The notes below the pieces were generated by a model. The model was not told the DNA's origin. It saw only the letters and a list, made by a program, of their open reading frames with translations, and did not search any database. From Candidatus Geothrix odensensis (GTDB lineage: Bacteria > Acidobacteriota > Holophagae > Holophagales > Holophagaceae): a stretch of DNA of 64,000 nt. The translations under genes were made by a program, and so were the position numbers. This document shows positions 53,032 through 64,000 of the stretch, in pieces. The stretch covers positions 124,001 to 188,000 of the forward strand of contig JADKCH010000033.1 of assembly GCA_016714685.1 (NCBI GenBank). The letters run 5' to 3'. Within the stretch, counting starts at the first letter, position 1; each line of letters opens with the position of its first letter.

Positions 53032-55160
53032 CAGAAGCGGCAGGCCAGGGTGAGCTGCGCCCGGCGGGGCGAACCCACGGTGATGTTGAAGTCATTGCCG
53101 GCCGTGGGGTAGTAGCGGCGGTCGAACAGGTTCTCGACGTTCAGGGACAGGCGGTTCTGCCTGCCGAAGGTGTAGTAGACCGCCGCATCGGCCCGGGTGA
53201 AGGCGGGCAGGGTCACCGCGTTGGTCGTGCTGGCGTAGGTTTCGGCCTGATGCACCAGGCCCAGGCCCAGGGCCCAGCCGCCGGCCAGCTCCACCTTGTT
53301 CCACCAGGTGGCGGCATTCCGGGGAACCAGGGGCACCTGGGTTCCGGCGGGCACCGGCGCGGCGGTGGCGCTGCCGCCCGTGGCCTTCACGACGCTGGCG
53401 TCCAGGCGGGCGAACCCGCCATAGACCTGCCAGTGCTCAGTCACCTGGCCCTGGAAGCCGATCTCGATGCCCTCGGTGCGCTGCAATCCGGAGAGCACCA
53501 GCTTGGTGGGATCATTCGGATCCTTGCTCTTCACGTCGGCGCGGTCCAGACGGAACAGGGCCGCCGTCAGAGAGAAGCCGGCACCGAGATCCCACTTGCC
53601 CCCCAGCTCCCAGTTGGTGGCCTTCTCGGGCTTCAGGTCCGCGTTGCTCGCGCTGAGAGACAGGGTCTCGCTGCTGGGCAGGAAGGCGTAGCTGTAGCTG
53701 GCGTAGTACGAGGCCGAGGCGCTGGGCTGGTAGATGAGGCCGGCCCGGGGGGAGAAGGCCTTGTCCGTGCGGGCGAGGTCGAGGTTGGCCGCATTGCGGT
53801 CATTCAGGGACACACTGAACCGGTCGTAGCGCAGGCCCAGCACGGCCTTCCACCGCGGGGCCAGGGTGATCTGGTCCTGGAGGTAGAGGGCCGCGATGTT
53901 GGCGACCACGTCGTTGTTGGTGTCGCTGGTGGCGGCGGCCCAGCGGGTGACCGAGGCGGCCGGGCTCGCGGCGTCCACCATGGTGGTGGTGGAGGTGCCG
54001 AAGTAGCCCGTCAGACGCGTGTTGTCGCTGTCCTGGTGGCCGACCTCGAGGCCCGCCAACAGCAGGTGGTCCATGCCGCCGACCTGGCCCCGCACCTCGA
54101 GCTCGGTCTGATTGAAGAGATTGACGCGCTGGTTGGCCTGGCTGTAGGCCGAGATGCGGAGCTGCTGCGTCGCGGGATTGACCACGCTGTTGGGCTGGAC
54201 ATTGGTCCGCAGGGTGTCGTAGCGGGTGGCCCGGAACGCGTTCCGCAGCAAGATGTTCGAGGCGAGGCCCGTCTCCACCCTGGCCGTGAGGGCATCGACC
54301 ACCGCCGCACTGGGACTCTGCGCGGGATCACCGAAGAAGGTCGCGGTGGCGCCCTCCAGGGGTCGGCCATTGAGGGCGGGGATGCCCCGGTCGGTGGTGC
54401 GCCGGTCCTCGAAATGCTCCACGCCGACCTGCGCCAGGGTGTCGCCGCCCAGGGCGAACTCCAGGACGGGGTTGATGCCGGAGCGGCGCAGCTTGAAGCC
54501 ATCGCGGAAGCCCTTGGCGTCCTCGGCCACGGCGTTCACGCGGAATCCGGCCTGGGCACCCAGCCGATCGCTGTAGTCCACGGTGCCGCGCTTGCCCTCC
54601 CAGCTGCCGAGGGTCAGCTCCGCCAGGGCCAGGGGCTGCTCGAGGGGGCGCTTCGTCACCCGGTTGACCACGCCGCCGCCTCCACCGCGGCCGAAGGTCA
54701 TGCCGCTGGGGCCCTTCAGGATCTCGATGCGCTCCGCGTTGTACGGGTCCCGGAAGTAGAGGGCGTCATCCCGCAGGCCATCCACGAAGAAATCCGAGGT
54801 GGTGCTGATGCCCCGGAGGACCGGCTGGTCTCGCCCGCCCTCGCCAGGGTTCATGGAGGCCCCCGGGACATAGCGGATGACCTCGGCCAGGCTCTTCATG
54901 CCCTGGTCCTTGACGAGCGCTTCCGGCATCACCTGCACGGACTGCGGCACGTCGCGCAGGGGTGTGTCGGTCTTGGTGACGGTGGCGGAACGCCGGGCGC
55001 GGTAGCCCTTGACGGGCCCATCGGCGCGCTCCTTCTCTTTGGCCTTCTTCCCCTTCACCTTCACTTCGGGGAGGGCGGTCTCCGCGGCTGGGGTGGCCTG
55101 GGCGGGGGATTCCTGCGGCGAGAGGCAGGTCAGCAGGGAAAGCAGGAGGGTGTGGGACAT
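53031..55160 (-). CDS. TonB-dependent siderophore receptor
   Basis: 709 residues. An N-terminal signal peptide (about 1-21) leads to a plug domain with TDTPLRDVPQSVQVMPEALV, RGISTTSDFFVDGLRD and GPSGMTFGRGGGGGVVN, then a 22-strand barrel ending in the aromatic C-terminus LACRF. The plug motifs match the TonB-siderophore receptor class, near the Fiu/catecholate group. It imports ferric siderophores across the outer membrane. The preceding gene encodes TonB and the following one a PepSY protein, which suggests an iron-regulated operon. Confidence 0.92.
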   Translation of the reverse strand: MSHTLLLSLLTCLSPQESPAQATPAAETALPEVKVKGKKAKEKERADGPVKGYRARRSATVTKTDTPLRDVPQSVQVMPEALVKDQGMKSLAEVIRYVPGASMNPGEGGRDQPVLRGISTTSDFFVDGLRDDALYFRDPYNAERIEILKGPSGMTFGRGGGGGVVNRVTKRPLEQPLALAELTLGSWEGKRGTVDYSDRLGAQAGFRVNAVAEDAKGFRDGFKLRRSGINPVLEFALGGDTLAQVGVEHFEDRRTTDRGIPALNGRPLEGATATFFGDPAQSPSAAVVDALTARVETGLASNILLRNAFRATRYDTLRTNVQPNSVVNPATQQLRISAYSQANQRVNLFNQTELEVRGQVGGMDHLLLAGLEVGHQDSDNTRLTGYFGTSTTTMVDAASPAASVTRWAAATSDTNNDVVANIAALYLQDQITLAPRWKAVLGLRYDRFSVSLNDRNAANLDLARTDKAFSPRAGLIYQPSASASYYASYSYAFLPSSETLSLSASNADLKPEKATNWELGGKWDLGAGFSLTAALFRLDRADVKSKDPNDPTKLVLSGLQRTEGIEIGFQGQVTEHWQVYGGFARLDASVVKATGGSATAAPVPAGTQVPLVPRNAATWWNKVELAGGWALGLGLVHQAETYASTTNAVTLPAFTRADAAVYYTFGRQNRLSLNVENLFDRRYYPTAGNDFNITVGSPRRAQLTLACRF

Positions 55161-55226
55161 GGTCTTCCTTTCAGGCAGGGGAATCCCGGGCCCCTGGGCG
55201 GAGCCGGCATGGGAATGGGGCGGACT

Positions 55227-56057
55227 TCAGGCGTCCAGTTGGAAGGAGAGGGGCACGAGAACCCAGGCGGCGAGGCGATCGGCGCCCCGGCGGGCGGGGG
55301 TGAAGCGCCAGCGGCGGACGGTGCCGAGGGCGGCCTGGTCCAGGCGCGGGTGGCCGCTGCTCTGGCGCACCTCCACCTGCTCGGCGAGGCCCTCGGGGTT
55401 GACCAGCACCCGGAGGAGCACCTTGCCCTCCTCCCCCAGGCGCTTGGAGACCAGGGGGTAGCCAGGCTCGGGGTTCTGCAGGTAGGCGGCATCAAAGCGC
55501 GGAGGAACCACCGCACCCAGGGAAACGGCAGGCACGCCACCCGCCTGGGCGCCTGGAACGCCGGCCGAAACCGCACCGGCCTGGCCGCCGGGAACGCCGT
55601 CGGGCTGACCAATCCCGTGGGTCAGAGTGGAAGCCGGAGCAGCCGTGGGTTCAATGGCCGGACGAGGTTCCTCGGGTGTCGGGACCGGAGCGGTCTCCTC
55701 AGACCGGGGTGCCGCCGTGCTGGCGTGGCTGGGTCGTTCGAGTCCCGCCAAGGGCGGAGGAGGGGCCTGATCCTCGAAGGCATCCAGGGCCACCGTGACG
55801 GCCCGCAGGGGGGCTTCCTTCACCGGGGGCACCACCGCGAAGGCCAGGGCCCCCGACAGGAGCGCGCCGTAGACGGCCACCGACAAGGTCAGCACGCGGG
55901 TCCGCGGTCCCCTGGGTAGGGTCCCGAGGCTCGGGGGCTCGGGAACGTCGGGTCGTGCTTGCGCGGGCTGGACGGCGGAAGGCGTCGGGAAAGAAGAGAT
56001 CCTGGGCTGTTCACCGAGGGGGACCGAGAGGGCGGAGGTGGAGAGCGCGTTTCCCAT
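55227..56057 (-). CDS. tonB: Energy transducer TonB
   Basis: 276 residues. One membrane helix at about 55-75, a Pro/Ala-rich periplasmic spacer, and a C-terminal TonB domain with GYPLVSKRLGEEGKVLLRVLV and RRWRFTPARRG. It transmits proton-motive energy to the receptor encoded next. ATG at 56057 begins MGNALSTSAL; an in-frame ATG at 56072 is less likely. ExbB/ExbD are not in the window. An AT-rich palindromic stretch lies just upstream. Confidence 0.88.
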   Translation of the reverse strand: MGNALSTSALSVPLGEQPRISSFPTPSAVQPAQARPDVPEPPSLGTLPRGPRTRVLTLSVAVYGALLSGALAFAVVPPVKEAPLRAVTVALDAFEDQAPPPPLAGLERPSHASTAAPRSEETAPVPTPEEPRPAIEPTAAPASTLTHGIGQPDGVPGGQAGAVSAGVPGAQAGGVPAVSLGAVVPPRFDAAYLQNPEPGYPLVSKRLGEEGKVLLRVLVNPEGLAEQVEVRQSSGHPRLDQAALGTVRRWRFTPARRGADRLAAWVLVPLSFQLDA

Positions 56058-56061
56058 CCGC

Positions 56062-56110
56062 CAAGTATACATAAACGAGATTAAGTCTCAATATTGATTG
56101 TGGCCAAAAT
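56062..56110 (-). promoter_or_regulatory. AT-rich promoter region of the tonB operon
   Basis: On the minus strand this stretch, unusually AT-rich for the region, contains GAGACTTAATCTC, an imperfect dyad, about 25 bases before the tonB start, and TATAC elements. An iron-responsive (Fur-type) operator is plausible because of the operon content, but the match to the Fur consensus is weak. Confidence 0.35.
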
Positions 56111-56150
56111 CACAGCTCCTCCCGGGATGGGCCAACCAGCCGGGGTGCCG

Positions 56151-58448
<2,298 letters not shown>

Positions 58449-58474
58449 TGGTCCATGCTACTTGGTGGCTCGCC

Positions 58475-58837
58475 TCATGGCGCGATGACCTTGCCCTTCT
58501 CAGCCTTGCGCAGGACTTCCCGGACCAGGCTCAGCGCCTCAGCCTCGGTGATCCGCTTCTTGAAGGGGTGCATCACCACCCCGAAGAAGATGCCCTTCCG
58601 GATGGTCTTCACCATCATGGCGTCGCTTTTCCTGGACATCGTCTGCTGGTCGGTGAAGTCCGGGTCGGTCAGGCGCTTTCCCTCGGGGCTGCGGCCGGAG
58701 CCGTCGGACCCATGGCACTTCGCGCAGCTGGCGGCGTAGAAGCCCTTCAGCTCCTTCACGGACCTGCCCAGTGTCTCGGCCTGCACGGCCTGATGCAGCG
58801 GCAGGGCCAGATACAGGATCACGATGGTCCGGCGCAT
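58475..58837 (-). CDS. Small c-type cytochrome
   Basis: 120 residues with a signal peptide (about 1-20) and a single heme motif CAKCH near residue 39. A conserved Met or His ligand follows toward the C-terminus. The start ATG 58837 is preceded by GAGG. It should carry electrons in the periplasm. It is the second of two tandem cytochrome genes whose products share the class I monoheme layout. Confidence 0.85.
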   Translation of the reverse strand: MRRTIVILYLALPLHQAVQAETLGRSVKELKGFYAASCAKCHGSDGSGRSPEGKRLTDPDFTDQQTMSRKSDAMMVKTIRKGIFFGVVMHPFKKRITEAEALSLVREVLRKAEKGKVIAP

Positions 58838-58898
58838 ATGAACCTCATTGGGTGCTGAACCACCCACTATGCGGCCATTCCGCCCCCGGGGGGCGGGA

Positions 58899-59228
58899 TC
58901 AGGGGCGCTTTCTCGCCGCGACAGGCCGGATGAATTCCTTCACCAGGCGGCGCGCCTCGGCTTCGGACAGCTGCCGCCGGAACCCGGGCATGGCACCACG
59001 TCCCTTGAGGATGGAGGCCACGAGCCCCGCCTCCTCCTGTCTGGCCAGCCAGCGGGCCTCCGCCAGATTGCGCCCGCCCAGCCTGGCGCCACTGGCACCC
59101 CGGCCCGTGCCATCGGGACCGTGACAGACCGCGCAGCGCTCCTGGAAGAAGGCCTTCAGGTCCCGGACCTCCGCGGTCAGGGGCAGCGTGGAGAACGCCA
59201 GCAGCAGCGCGGCGGCACGGGAAATCAT
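58899..59228 (-). CDS. Small c-type cytochrome
   Basis: 109 residues. Signal peptide at about 1-19, heme motif CAVCH near residue 32, then GPDGTGRGA, and a possible axial Met in RGAMPGF near 78-81. Class I monoheme cytochrome, likely a periplasmic electron carrier. It lies 61 bases upstream of the other cytochrome gene on the same strand and its start is 47 bases from the divergent tRNA-Leu(UAA). Confidence 0.88.
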   Translation of the reverse strand: MISRAAALLLAFSTLPLTAEVRDLKAFFQERCAVCHGPDGTGRGASGARLGGRNLAEARWLARQEEAGLVASILKGRGAMPGFRRQLSEAEARRLVKEFIRPVAARKRP

Positions 59229-59275
59229 GGGTCGAACCTACCATGTCCCGCGGTCTCTCGTTAGGCTGGACCCAT

Positions 59276-59361
59276 GCGCCCGTGGCGGAATGGCAGACGC
59301 CGCGGACTTAAAATCCGCTGCCCGCAAGGGCGTGCCGGTTCGAGTCCGGCCGGGCGCACCA
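59276..59361 (+). tRNA. tRNA-Leu(UAA)
   Basis: 86 bases. Acceptor GCGCCCG/CGGGCGC, anticodon loop CTTAAAA giving UAA, long variable arm, T-loop TTCGAGT, discriminator A and encoded CCA. Confidence 0.97.
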
Positions 59362-59385
59362 GGGCTGGAGCCAGCCAGGAGCTGG

Positions 59386-61407
59386 TTACGTTTTGAACCG
59401 CCCCATGAGGTCCGCCAGGCCCTCGGCCGTGCGGGAGAGCTGCTCGGTGGTCGCGGCGTTGCTGTCCACCGTGCCTGAGAGCTGCACGCTGGCGCTGGCG
59501 TTCTGGACGGCCTGCTGGGCCCCGAGTTCCACCTGCTTGGCCACCTCCTCGCTGGCCTTGGCCTGCTCGCCCGAGGCGGCCTCGATCTGGGTGGACATGG
59601 CGGCGACTTCCGAGATGTGGTCGCGGATGGTCTCCAGGGCCTGGACCGCATCCTGGACCGTGGCCTTGCCCTGGGTCACCGCCTTGTTGCTGCCCTCGAT
59701 GAGCTGGGCGATCTCGCGGGCGGAGGCGTCGCTGCGCTCGGCCAGCTTCCGGACCTCCTCGGCGACCACCGCGAAGCCCTTGCCCAGCGAGCCCGCCGTG
59801 GCGGCCTCGATGGCGGCGTTGAGGGAGAGCAGGTTCGTCTGCCGGGCGATGTCCTGGATCACCTGCACGGCCTCGACCATCTGGCCGGTGGCCTCCTCCA
59901 CGCGGTCCATGGCCCGGATGGCGGCCTGGCCCGAGGCGTTGGCATCCTGGGCCGTCTTGGAAGCCTCCATGGCGCGATGGTGGCTGGTCTGGACATGGTC
60001 GGCCACTTCCCGGACCGAGGCGGACAGCTCCGTGATGGCGGAGGCCATGCGGTCCGTGGAGGTGCGCTGGGAATCGGCATTGCGGGCCAGCTCCCGGCTG
60101 GTGCTGGCGATCTCGTGGGTCGCCGTGGCGATCTCGCTGCTGTTCTGCTGGACGCGCATGGCGTCGAAGCGGATGCGGTTGATGGTGGTCTTCAGGTAGG
60201 CCTGCATCCCGCGCAGGGTGGCCATGAGGCTGGTCCGGTCCCCGGGCCGCGTGGGAATGTCCATGCGCAGGTTGCCTTCGGCGAGGGCCCGGGCCAGCTC
60301 GAGGGCGACCTTGGGATCGCCGCCCAGCTGGTGATCCAGGACCTGCACCAGCTTGCCGAACACCAGCAGCCCTGCGGCGACTCCGACGACCGTGCCGACG
60401 CCCAGGACCCACAGGCTGAGACCAGCCCGGCTGGAGATGGTGTTCAGCCGGGCCTCCACGTCTCTGACCTCCGCATCCCGGAGCTTGAGCATGTGCATCG
60501 TAAGGGTCTCGGACACCTTGTCGAAGGCCTCCATGACCTTGTTGCCTTCACTCAGGCCCTGGTTCTGGTAGGCGGCGACCATGGTCTTGCCCGTGCTGTG
60601 GAGGGCTTCGAAGTCCTTGGTGAGTTCATCCAGCACTTTCAGGTTGGCCACATCGCGCACGGCGAGCTTCCGGAAGGCCTGCTCGGCCTTGTGGAAGGCC
60701 TCGGCGGCCTTGGCGGCCTCCTGCATGGATTCGGCGCGCCTGGTGAGGGCCGCGTCGGTGATGGCCTGCTGGATCTGCACGGTCTGGAGGGCCATTTCCT
60801 CGGCCAGAAGCGTCGTCGGGAGGTACTCCTCCTTGACCGAGGTCGCTTCGACCTGGGTCGTCGTGAAGGCGAAGAAGCTGATGGTGGCCATGACGAAGAA
60901 GACGGCCAGAACCGAGGCGGCGGCGGCCCAGACCCGGTTGCGGAAGCCCATGTCGGGGAAGGGGATCCAGAGCTTCCGCTCGGGGTCCTCCATGGGCTGG
61001 CCGGCATTGGCCCTGGCGTACATGCGCTCGGCATCGGCGATCTGGCTGGCCGTCGGCTTGCTGCGGATGGAGACGTACCCGACGGTCTGGCCGCTCTCCA
61101 CGATGGGCGTCACGTTGGCGTCCACCCAGTAGAAGTCCCCGTTCTTGCACCGGTTCTTGACCAGCCCCTGCCAGGGCTTCCCAGCCTTGATGGTGCGCCA
61201 CAGGTCCTCGAAGGCCGCGGGGGGCATGTCGGGATGGCGCACGACGTTCTGCGGCTGCCCGATCAGCTCGTCCCGGGTGAACCCGCTGATGCGGATGAAC
61301 TCCTCGTTCCCGTAGGTGATCACGCCCCGGAGATCCGTCGTGGAGACGATGTAGGCGCCCTCGTCCAAACGGCGTTCCACCTTGGTGACCGGTTGATTGA
61401 CGCGCAT
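59386..61407 (-). CDS. PAS-containing methyl-accepting chemotaxis protein (Aer-like)
   Basis: 673 residues. The N-terminal PAS domain (about 10-120) has the aerotaxis-type phrase GVITYGNEEFIRISGFTRDEL and KNRCKNGDFYWVDANVTP. Two membrane helices (about 160-180 and 335-355) flank a helical domain of about 150 residues. HAMP and a signalling coiled coil follow, with the tip DIARQTNLLSLNAAIEAATAG near 530-550. Aer-type receptors sense redox or oxygen through a PAS-bound flavin or heme; that is inferred here. ATG at 61407 begins MRVNQPVTKV. Confidence 0.92.
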   Translation of the reverse strand: MRVNQPVTKVERRLDEGAYIVSTTDLRGVITYGNEEFIRISGFTRDELIGQPQNVVRHPDMPPAAFEDLWRTIKAGKPWQGLVKNRCKNGDFYWVDANVTPIVESGQTVGYVSIRSKPTASQIADAERMYARANAGQPMEDPERKLWIPFPDMGFRNRVWAAAASVLAVFFVMATISFFAFTTTQVEATSVKEEYLPTTLLAEEMALQTVQIQQAITDAALTRRAESMQEAAKAAEAFHKAEQAFRKLAVRDVANLKVLDELTKDFEALHSTGKTMVAAYQNQGLSEGNKVMEAFDKVSETLTMHMLKLRDAEVRDVEARLNTISSRAGLSLWVLGVGTVVGVAAGLLVFGKLVQVLDHQLGGDPKVALELARALAEGNLRMDIPTRPGDRTSLMATLRGMQAYLKTTINRIRFDAMRVQQNSSEIATATHEIASTSRELARNADSQRTSTDRMASAITELSASVREVADHVQTSHHRAMEASKTAQDANASGQAAIRAMDRVEEATGQMVEAVQVIQDIARQTNLLSLNAAIEAATAGSLGKGFAVVAEEVRKLAERSDASAREIAQLIEGSNKAVTQGKATVQDAVQALETIRDHISEVAAMSTQIEAASGEQAKASEEVAKQVELGAQQAVQNASASVQLSGTVDSNAATTEQLSRTAEGLADLMGRFKT

Positions 61408-61500
61408 AGAGGACTCCCGGACAAGGCCGGTCCCCCAGCTGCACGGTCTGGGCCGATGGCCATGCCTGCTGCTTCGGGCGCAGCCCTCCGGGTCTTGATT

Positions 61501-62034
61501 TTAGGGAAGCTGCTTCAGCAGCGGGATCAGGATCCCGTTGAACCGCTTCCACCCGGACAGGTCACCATGGATCAGCCGCCGGACCTTCACCCAGTCGTCC
61601 TCGGCCGCGGCCTTGGGAACCCCCTTCAGCATGAAGTCGTAGGCCAGGATCCGGGCGGCCACCGCCGGGTCCAGGGCCAGGTCCGGCTGCTCCACGAGGT
61701 CCGCGCCCACCAGCTTGCCGAAGCGGGCGTATTCGGAGCGCCCGACCAGGGGGACGAAGCCCCGGCCGCAGTACCGGGGGCCATCCCCCGGCTCGAGGTT
61801 GCCGAGGCTGCGGTCGAATTCGTACATGCGGCGGAAGTAGGCCTCAGTCCCGGCCTCACGCTCGGGCGCGAACAGGTAGCTCTCGGTGCCGATGCTGGCG
61901 ATGGCCGCGACCTCAACCGCGGGCTCCAGGATCTTCAGGGCGCCGAGCGCCTCGAGGACCAGGGGCCAGTGGGCCTCCACGTTCTCCCGGGGCGCGTGGA
62001 GGATGGTCGCGATGGCGTCCGCCGTGAAGGGCAT
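61501..62034 (-). CDS. GH19-like (chitinase/endolysin-type) protein
   Basis: 177 residues without a signal peptide or membrane segment. The core reads YCGRGFVPLVGRSEYARFGKLVG, LVEQPDLALDPAVAARILA and VRRLIHG, a pattern of the C-terminal half of GH19 chitinases and phage lysozymes. A catalytic Glu cannot be placed with certainty. It is likely a peptidoglycan- or chitin-active domain protein, or a relic of a prophage lysin; no other phage gene is present. ATG at 62034 begins MPFTADAIATIL. Confidence 0.65.
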   Translation of the reverse strand: MPFTADAIATILHAPRENVEAHWPLVLEALGALKILEPAVEVAAIASIGTESYLFAPEREAGTEAYFRRMYEFDRSLGNLEPGDGPRYCGRGFVPLVGRSEYARFGKLVGADLVEQPDLALDPAVAARILAYDFMLKGVPKAAAEDDWVKVRRLIHGDLSGWKRFNGILIPLLKQLP

Positions 62035-62113
62035 GACTGGCTCCAGGGGGGGCTGGCTGCGTGCGTGAAGGACGGGAGGGCCAATCTACCATGGGGCCGG
62101 TCATCATGTCGGC

Positions 62114-62992
62114 ATGGACCTCCACCGGTTGCACCAGGACGGCGCGGAAGCCGTGATCGCCCCCCATGGCGCGGAACTCCAGGCCCTGCGGCTTGGTGGT
62201 TGCGATCTGCTTTGGAATGCCGGTCCACTCTGGCCCCGCCATGCGCCCCTGCTCTTCCCGGTCGTGGGCGGGCTGAATGGGGATCTTCTGCGTCATGGCG
62301 GAAAGGCCTTTCCCATGCCCAGGCACGGCTTCGCCCGGGACAAGGATTTCGCCTGGCTGGAACGCGCACCCGCCCACTGCGCCCTCGAACTTCGGGATGA
62401 CGATCACACCCGGCAGGCCTACCCCTTCGCCTTCCGCCTGGTCGTCCGCTTTGCCCTCGTGGCCTCCGGCCTTCGCATGGAGCTGGAGTTGCAGAACCCG
62501 GCGGCCGAGGTGCTCCCAGCGAGCCTCGGCCTCCATCCGGCCTTCCGCTGGCCCCTCGTTCCGGGGCCTTCCAAAGCGGCGCATCGGCTCACCTTCGAGG
62601 CGGATGAACCGGGTCCACTCCGGCGGCTCGACGGCGGGGGCCTCCTCACCCGGGAAGACCAGCCCACACCCATCGCCCAGCGCGACCTGGCACTGCACGA
62701 AGAGCTGTTCCGCCAGGATGCCCTGATCTTCCTGCAGCCCCGCAGCCGGAGCCTCCGCTACGCGGTCCCAGGCGGTCCCTCTCTCACCCTGGCCTGGGAG
62801 GGATTCCCGCACCTGGGCCTCTGGGCCAAACCGGACCCGGGCCCCACCTTCCTCTGCATCGAGCCCTGGGACGGGCATGCGGATCCCGTGGACTGGGACG
62901 GCGAATTCAGCGCGAAGCCCGGCGTCTTCCTCGTGCCCCCTGGCGGAGCGCGCCGCTGGGCCTTCACCGTCTCGCTGGACGAACGGAGCTAG
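62114..62992 (+). CDS. Aldose 1-epimerase family protein
   Basis: 292 residues. Galactose mutarotase-like beta-sandwich: LLWNAGPLWPRHAPLLFP near the N-terminus, HGFARDKDF (conserved His), GLHPAFRWPL and FLCIEPWDG (conserved Glu). It equilibrates alpha and beta sugar anomers or acts on hexose-6-phosphates. ATG at 62114 begins MDLHRLHQDG. The stop overlaps the end of the convergent miaB gene by 4 bases. Confidence 0.85.
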   Translation: MDLHRLHQDGAEAVIAPHGAELQALRLGGCDLLWNAGPLWPRHAPLLFPVVGGLNGDLLRHGGKAFPMPRHGFARDKDFAWLERAPAHCALELRDDDHTRQAYPFAFRLVVRFALVASGLRMELELQNPAAEVLPASLGLHPAFRWPLVPGPSKAAHRLTFEADEPGPLRRLDGGGLLTREDQPTPIAQRDLALHEELFRQDALIFLQPRSRSLRYAVPGGPSLTLAWEGFPHLGLWAKPDPGPTFLCIEPWDGHADPVDWDGEFSAKPGVFLVPPGGARRWAFTVSLDERS

Positions 62993-63999
62993 ACGAGTTC
63001 CGCGCCCAGGAAGTGCGGGCCCGCCTGGGTGACCCTGGCCTGGACGAGTTCACCGAAGGGCAGCACGCGGCCCGGCCCGGCCTGCAGGTGGATGGTCTTC
63101 CACTCGCCGCTGCGGGCCAGCCACCAGCCGTGCTCGTTGGGCCCATGGGTCTCCACCCGCACCGGGATCTCCCGGCCCAGGAAGCGCGCGTTGCTGGCCC
63201 GCGTGAGTTCCGTCTGCCGCCGCTGCAGCCGCGTCAGGCGCGCGGACTTCACGCCCTGAGGCAGGTCGTCCTTGAGGCGCAGGGACGGCGTCCCGGGCCT
63301 CGGTGAATAGATGAAGCTGAAGGAGCCGTCGAAGGCCACGTCGTCCAGGACCTGCATCGTGGCCTCGAAGTCCTCCTCGGTCTCGCCCGGGAAGCCCACG
63401 ATGAAATCCGTGCTGAGGGCGATGCGGTCACGGCCCTCGCCCAGGTAGCCCAGCCGCTCCAGGTACTCGGCCACAGTGTATTCGCGGAGCATCCGCTTCA
63501 GCACCCGGTCGCTGCCGCTCTGCAAGGGCAGGTGCAGGAAGGGCGCCACCTTGGGGTTCGCCACCAGCACCTTCGCCAGGTCCTTCGTGAAGTTCATGGG
63601 GTGGCTGGTGGTGAAGCGGATCCACTCCAGGCCGTCCACCTCGGAGACCCGCCCCAGCAGGTCGGCGAAGGTGCAGCCACCGGCGTAGCTGTTCACGTTC
63701 TGGCCCAGCAGCTCCACCTCACGGTAGCCCCGCGCCACCAGTCCCCGCACTTCGGCCAGCACATCGCTGTAGGGCCGGTGCCGCTCGGCGCCCCGCGTGG
63801 TGGGCACGATGCAGTAGGTGCAGGCGTGGTTGCAGCCCTCCGTGATGGTCACCAGGGCCTTGGCCGTGTCGCGACGGCGGGTGACGGAAGGCGGGAACAG
63901 GTGGTTGTCCGGGTATTCGCCCGTGTCCATCACCCGAGCCTTGCCGGCCTGAGCTTCCGCCACGAGCCTGGGCAGCTGCTTCAGGGCCATGGTGCCCAG
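62989..63999 (-). CDS. miaB: tRNA-2-methylthio-N6-dimethylallyladenosine synthase, partial (runs off the right edge)
   Basis: The visible 337 codons hold the radical-SAM cluster motif CNHACTYC in TEGCNHACTYCIVPTTRG, the family phrase LLGQNVNSYAGG, FTTSHPMNF and LHLPLQSGSDRVLKRM, and a C-terminal TRAM domain. The N-terminal UPF0004 domain lies beyond the window. MiaB adds a methylthio group at A37 of tRNAs that read codons starting with U, which includes the tRNA-Ser and tRNA-Leu genes of this window. The frame continues past the visible ATG at 63990 to the edge. Confidence 0.93.
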   Translation of the reverse strand: MGTMALKQLPRLVAEAQAGKARVMDTGEYPDNHLFPPSVTRRRDTAKALVTITEGCNHACTYCIVPTTRGAERHRPYSDVLAEVRGLVARGYREVELLGQNVNSYAGGCTFADLLGRVSEVDGLEWIRFTTSHPMNFTKDLAKVLVANPKVAPFLHLPLQSGSDRVLKRMLREYTVAEYLERLGYLGEGRDRIALSTDFIVGFPGETEEDFEATMQVLDDVAFDGSFSFIYSPRPGTPSLRLKDDLPQGVKSARLTRLQRRQTELTRASNARFLGREIPVRVETHGPNEHGWWLARSGEWKTIHLQAGPGRVLPFGELVQARVTQAGPHFLGAELV

Positions 64000-64000
64000 C

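Noticed and set aside
53250..55919. 889-codon plus-strand open frame across the TonB receptor and tonB genes
   Set aside because: Composition (Gly, Arg, Ala, His runs) and overlap with a recognisable receptor mark it as a shadow frame.

Overview
The window is about 64 kb of chromosome with very high GC and strong third-position GC, densely packed with genes on both strands. The gene mix (carAB, mutS2, rpsU, psd, scpB, miaB, tadA, PAS and CHASE kinases, chemoreceptors, hemerythrins, small c-type cytochromes, a multiheme cytochrome, PPK2-type polyphosphate kinase, a TonB iron-uptake set) suggests a Gram-negative, respiratory, motile soil or sediment bacterium. My best guess is Acidobacteriota of the Holophaga/Geothrix type. 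That is inference from style and gene content; no rRNA is present to prove it.

Layout. 1-4.2 kb: the N-terminal part of a Ser/Thr kinase, a 560-base gap holding a 20-bp inverted-repeat element, then a two-gene ABC importer lacking a binding protein. 4.2-11.6 kb: minus-strand genes (DMT exporter, CheY, DacB, pseudopilin, HD-GYP, FabD-like) and a plus-strand zeta-toxin-like P-loop kinase with an overlapping small ORF. 11.6-20.3 kb: a 1236-residue CHASE/PAS histidine kinase and the operon carA - GxxExxY gene - carB. 20.5-30.5 kb: tadA, a GGDEF-hemerythrin fusion, two tRNA-Ser genes with an associated repeat, a hybrid kinase, pepD, four small genes and a pentaheme cytochrome. 30.5-41.7 kb: guaC, TauE/SafE, the coupled psd-scpB-zinc ribbon set, a receiver-like Ser/Thr kinase, rpsU, mutS2, a chemoreceptor and a hemerythrin. 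42-50.8 kb: tRNA-Leu(CAA), a frameshifted nadE, a histidine kinase, ppsR, polyphosphate:AMP phosphotransferase, a membrane protein and an FAD oxidoreductase. 50.9-64 kb: epimerase plus frameshifted SRPBCC gene, a tonB - siderophore receptor - PepSY operon, pcrA/uvrD, two cytochromes c, tRNA-Leu(UAA), an Aer-like chemoreceptor, a GH19-like protein, aldose epimerase and partial miaB.

Most interesting: (1) a GxxExxY (PD-(D/E)XK-like) gene bounded by perfect 33-bp inverted repeats inside the carAB operon, with two short empty relatives elsewhere in the window. The repeat overlaps the carA stop region and supplies likely carB ribosome-binding bases. (2) A terminator/antiterminator arrangement in the carA leader. 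(3) A structured repeat next to both tRNA-Ser genes. (4) A poly-G tract with a 230-base duplication that looks like an assembly artefact, plus two single-base frameshifts in homopolymers that may be sequence errors.
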